Source of the DNA: Halorhodospira sp.
GTDB lineage: Bacteria; Pseudomonadota; Gammaproteobacteria; Nitrococcales; Halorhodospiraceae
Direction of reading: 5' to 3'
Assembly (NCBI GenBank): GCA_007121755.1
Contig: SKJZ01000231.1
Coordinates: 1 to 8,744 of the forward strand
DNA length: 8,744 bases
Below the pieces are notes generated by a model. The model was not told where the DNA came from, did not search any database, and saw only the letters and a list, made by a program, of their open reading frames with translations. Numbering within the stretch: position 1 is the first letter of the stretch; each line of letters begins with the position of its first letter. Shown piece after piece: positions 6,673 through 8,744 of the stretch. The translations under genes and the position numbers were made by a program.

Positions 6673-7602
6673 CTAGTTGCTGTCACGCGAATCACGCTGC
6701 TCGGACGCCCGCACAGATTGCAGCCGCCCATCGAATGCCTCGCAGATATCCTCGACCGCCCGATCGGCGGCCACTGCCTGCTCGGCCCTGCTTTGAGCCT
6801 GTTCCCGGCGATGGGCTTGCTCCAACGCCGGGGTCCAACCGGCATCGCCGACGCGGATCTCCACCCGGGTAACCCCTTCAAAGCGCCCGGCCAGCGCGGC
6901 CACCAGGCGCTCACGCCGCTCATCGCTAAGGAGATGGCGATGCGCCTCGTCCATTTGCAGGATAACACGCTCCCCCTCTTGTCCCACCCAGGCGCAGTGG
7001 CTCGCCATTGCGCCCAAGGCGCCGTCGAGGCCAGCGGCGATGGAGGTCCACACCGCCGCTCCCCCCCCCGCCGCGGGCGCCTGCTCCGCCTGCTCAGAGG
7101 AAGCCCGCGGGGACGGCTCCACCGGGGGTTCCGCCCCCTCCATGTCTTCCGCATCGGGCAATGGGGCCGGGGCTTGCACCGTAGTTTGCGGCCCCGCCGC
7201 GGAGTCCGCCCCAGTCGGCTCGAAACCGGCGACGGGCATCGCCAGCTGCGGCTCTTCGAGGGCGGCGGGCGGAACGACGGCGGCGGACGTTTCGATCCCC
7301 GACGCGACTTCATCGGTCTGACGGAAGGCGCCACCGAACCAAACGCCGCCGGCGAACACGGCAGCGGCAGCGGCTGCCGCAACCGGGATCGCCCGCGCGA
7401 AAGGAGAACGGCGCTGCGGGCTGGCCGGGCCGTGAGCGCCGCCCGCTGGCGCGTTTGGAAAAAGCGGCGGAAGCTCGGCCCGCGCATCGGCGGCCTCCCG
7501 GGCCGGCACGGCTTGGCCGCAGCTTCCGCAGAATGCGGCCCCCGGCGACAATGCTGCGCCGCAGTGCTCACAGAAACGAGTGGGGCGGGATAGGGAATCC
7601 AT
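6673..7602 (-). CDS. Composite protein: zinc ribbon, membrane helix, linker, DnaX tau domain V
   Basis: This is an unbroken 309-residue frame. The N-terminus is a zinc ribbon with C11-x2-C14 and C25-x2-C28 (FCEHCGAAL, FCGSCGQ). It is followed by a Pro/Arg stretch and one Ala-rich membrane helix at about 68-93. Residues 110-182 are a Pro/Ala/Glu-rich linker. Residues 184-300 match the C-terminal domain V of the DNA polymerase III tau subunit, which binds the polymerase alpha subunit in E. coli. The matching stretches are VWTSI, ERVILQMDEAHRHLLSDERR, ERLVAALAG, a TP motif at 257-258, and AVAADRAVEDICEAFDGRL..VR. ybaB and recR directly downstream confirm that this is the dnaX position. The AAA+ ATPase domain is missing. 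The ATG at 7602 lacks a visible ribosome binding site. It could be a true fusion, a rearranged dnaX remnant or an assembly join. The domain identifications are firmer than any function. Confidence 0.75.
   Translation of the reverse strand: MDSLSRPTRFCEHCGAALSPGAAFCGSCGQAVPAREAADARAELPPLFPNAPAGGAHGPASPQRRSPFARAIPVAAAAAAAVFAGGVWFGGAFRQTDEVASGIETSAAVVPPAALEEPQLAMPVAGFEPTGADSAAGPQTTVQAPAPLPDAEDMEGAEPPVEPSPRASSEQAEQAPAAGGGAAVWTSIAAGLDGALGAMASHCAWVGQEGERVILQMDEAHRHLLSDERRERLVAALAGRFEGVTRVEIRVGDAGWTPALEQAHRREQAQSRAEQAVAADRAVEDICEAFDGRLQSVRASEQRDSRDSN
7061..7069. repeat. Nine-base G:C homopolymer inside the composite gene
   Basis: Nine consecutive C on the plus strand (nine G on the coding strand) encode Gly179-Gly181, a few codons before the start of DnaX domain V at about residue 184. 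It is the longest homopolymer I noticed in the window. Gain or loss of one base would separate the zinc ribbon and membrane part from the DnaX part. Confidence 0.9.
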
Positions 7603-7615
7603 TTCGAAATAGCGG

Positions 7616-7644
7616 AGGCGCAGCCGCCTAGCGATACCTAGCGA
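7616..7644. repeat. Hairpin and 8-bp direct repeat between composite gene and hydrolase
   Basis: CCTAGCGA occurs at 7627-7634 and again at 7637-7644, with two bases between. The second copy covers the hydrolase stop codon. The first copy overlaps the right arm of a hairpin AGGCG-CAGC-CGCCT (7616-7629). The repeat sits where the leftward genes switch from the hydrolase to the composite gene and could mark a recombination join. Confidence 0.6.
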
Positions 7645-8744
7645 CGCCCCGCGAGATGTTCGCGGAGGATGCGCTTCAGCTCGGCGACGGCTTCGGGATC
7701 CTTGTAGGAGCCATGGTTGGTGGGCACAATCAGCTCGGAGGCCGCGCCTTCCTGATGCGAACTCCAGTATTCGACGACACCGTCGGAACTCTCCGGCGTG
7801 TCGCCCCGGCCGCGGTCGCCGATGATGCTGTGGTAGACCACTCCGGGCTTGTAGGGAGAGCGGTCGAGGGCCAGCACCACGGGCGAGTCCGGCCGCAGCG
7901 AATGCACGCTGGTGACCTTGCGCTTGAGGGGGACCTTGAGACCGAGATCCCTCGCTTCGCTGGCGCCGCCGCCGCAGAGGCTGCTCGTCGCCGAGACCAT
8001 CGTCGCGGGGAGGCGCACGGTATTCGCGACCATTCCGGCAAGACTCATCTGGGCCATCTTCGCGCCGCGGTGCGGGGCGGAGAAGTAGACCGCTCGCCAC
8101 ACCCCCGGATCCGAGTCGAAGTAGACTAGCTGCCGAATTTCCTCGCGCCGCTCCGGCTCGATCTCGAGAGCATCGAGGGGGCGGTCGCTGAACTCGGACC
8201 AGAGGTTGTCGCCGAACTCGGTCACGAGCAGGTGGCTGAGGACGCCTCCCATGCTATGCCCCGCCACGACGAGGTCGCGAGAAAGCGGATCTCGGCCCCT
8301 CGGATCGTATTTCTCGCGCAGGGTCGAGAGTTCCTCCCGCAGCAGTTTGGCGGACTCGATGATGGGCAGGCTGCTCGGGTAGCTGAAGACCATGAACTGG
8401 TAGCGCTTCGCGATGTCGGGCTCGGCGTTCATCTCGGGAATGATGTCGCGCCAGATGATCGGCACGGAGATGAGCCCGTGGATGAGGAGGACGGGGATGC
8501 GGTCGGGGTCGTAGGGCTCGGCCAGGAAGATGCCCGAGCTCTCCAGCCGCTTGTTCGCCTTGAAGAAGCCCTCCAGCCCCCAGGCGAGTTCGTTGTGCCC
8601 CTGCAGCAGCAGCGCGATCGGCGCGGAAAAGTCGGCGGCGAGAGGCAGTTCGCGACGCCCCACCGCAACGCTCTCCTCGAGAAGGGGATTGCGCAGGGAG
8701 AACTTCACCTTGGCCCGCCCCTCGTCGATGCGGTCGACCCTGTC
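7638..8744 (-). CDS. Alpha/beta hydrolase of lipase/esterase type, 5' end outside the window
   Basis: About 368 residues are visible. The frame is open to the window edge, so the GTG at 8708 is probably not the start. Counting from that GTG, an oxyanion-hole motif VLLIHG lies at 73-78 and the nucleophile elbow GHSMGG at 150-155 (Ser152). The likely acid is D309 in SSDGVVEYWSSH and the likely base H332 in PTNHGSY. These give the order Ser-Asp-His expected of the fold. Other marks are YDPDRIPV, FSYPSS and FSAPHRG. This pattern recalls lipase-like hydrolases that I associate with Planctomycetes and Verrucomicrobia, but that is memory and not a search. The substrate is unknown; such enzymes act on esters or lipids. 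Export cannot be judged without the N-terminus. Leu codons are mainly CTC with no TTG or TTA, unlike the neighbouring HDOD gene. It ends 35 bp before the composite gene. Confidence 0.85.
   Translation of the reverse strand, partial: DRVDRIDEGRAKVKFSLRNPLLEESVAVGRRELPLAADFSAPIALLLQGHNELAWGLEGFFKANKRLESSGIFLAEPYDPDRIPVLLIHGLISVPIIWRDIIPEMNAEPDIAKRYQFMVFSYPSSLPIIESAKLLREELSTLREKYDPRGRDPLSRDLVVAGHSMGGVLSHLLVTEFGDNLWSEFSDRPLDALEIEPERREEIRQLVYFDSDPGVWRAVYFSAPHRGAKMAQMSLAGMVANTVRLPATMVSATSSLCGGGASEARDLGLKVPLKRKVTSVHSLRPDSPVVLALDRSPYKPGVVYHSIIGDRGRGDTPESSDGVVEYWSSHQEGAASELIVPTNHGSYKDPEAVAELKRILREHLAGRR

Noticed and set aside
6660..7571. Minus-strand 303-codon frame overlapping the composite gene
   Set aside because: It is an Arg/Pro/Ser-rich shadow frame, whereas the other frame has the zinc ribbon and DnaX motifs.
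6013..7593. Plus-strand 526-codon frame across recR, ybaB and the composite gene
   Set aside because: It is antisense to conserved genes, rich in Arg, Pro and His, and has no recognisable motif.
7603..8100. Upstream extension of the composite frame to 475 residues, overlapping the hydrolase gene
   Set aside because: The added residues are Arg/Gly/Pro-rich shadow sequence of the hydrolase in another frame. The protein-like part begins at the ATG at 7602.
1..8744. CRISPR array, tRNA or rRNA gene, or insertion sequence
   Set aside because: No regularly spaced repeats, no tRNA-like cloverleaf and no transposase or paired terminal repeats were seen. Nearly all the sequence is accounted for by protein genes.

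Overview
This is a high-GC window whose conserved genes are those of a gammaproteobacterium. The evidence is the dnaX C-terminus–ybaB–recR order, a motA–motB–orn block like that of pseudomonads, and GlcF, Orn, MotA and RecR that align well from memory with the E. coli proteins. The acidic MotB would suit a halophile of the Ectothiorhodospiraceae type, but that placement is only a guess. Both ends of the window cut through genes.

Left part (1-3683): the 3' end of glcF (glycolate oxidase iron-sulfur subunit) runs rightwards and meets orn (oligoribonuclease) tail to tail. motA, motB and orn are read leftwards, so stator and nanoRNase genes lie in one transcriptional direction. Middle (3684-5651): a 155-bp region rich in inverted repeats separates motA from a divergent HDOD-domain signalling gene. 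That gene converges on a HIT-family hydrolase gene (hinT), and the two stop codons lie in one short palindrome.

Right part (5706-8744): all genes are read leftwards. The order is a partial alpha/beta hydrolase, a composite gene, ybaB, recR and then hinT. The composite gene is the main surprise. It occupies the place of dnaX but keeps only the C-terminal domain V of the clamp-loader tau subunit. That domain is fused in frame behind an N-terminal CxxC/CxxC zinc ribbon, one predicted membrane helix and a Pro/Ala/Glu-rich linker. The AAA+ ATPase part of DnaX, which is essential, is absent from its expected position, where the window instead has the hydrolase. That hydrolase has different Leu codon use and looks like lipase-type enzymes common in Planctomycetes and Verrucomicrobia.

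The locus is therefore a real gene fusion or rearrangement, with another dnaX elsewhere, or else an assembly join. An 8-bp direct repeat at 7627-7644 and a G9 run at 7061-7069 are the two places to test first. The rest of the window looks like ordinary chromosomal core genes.
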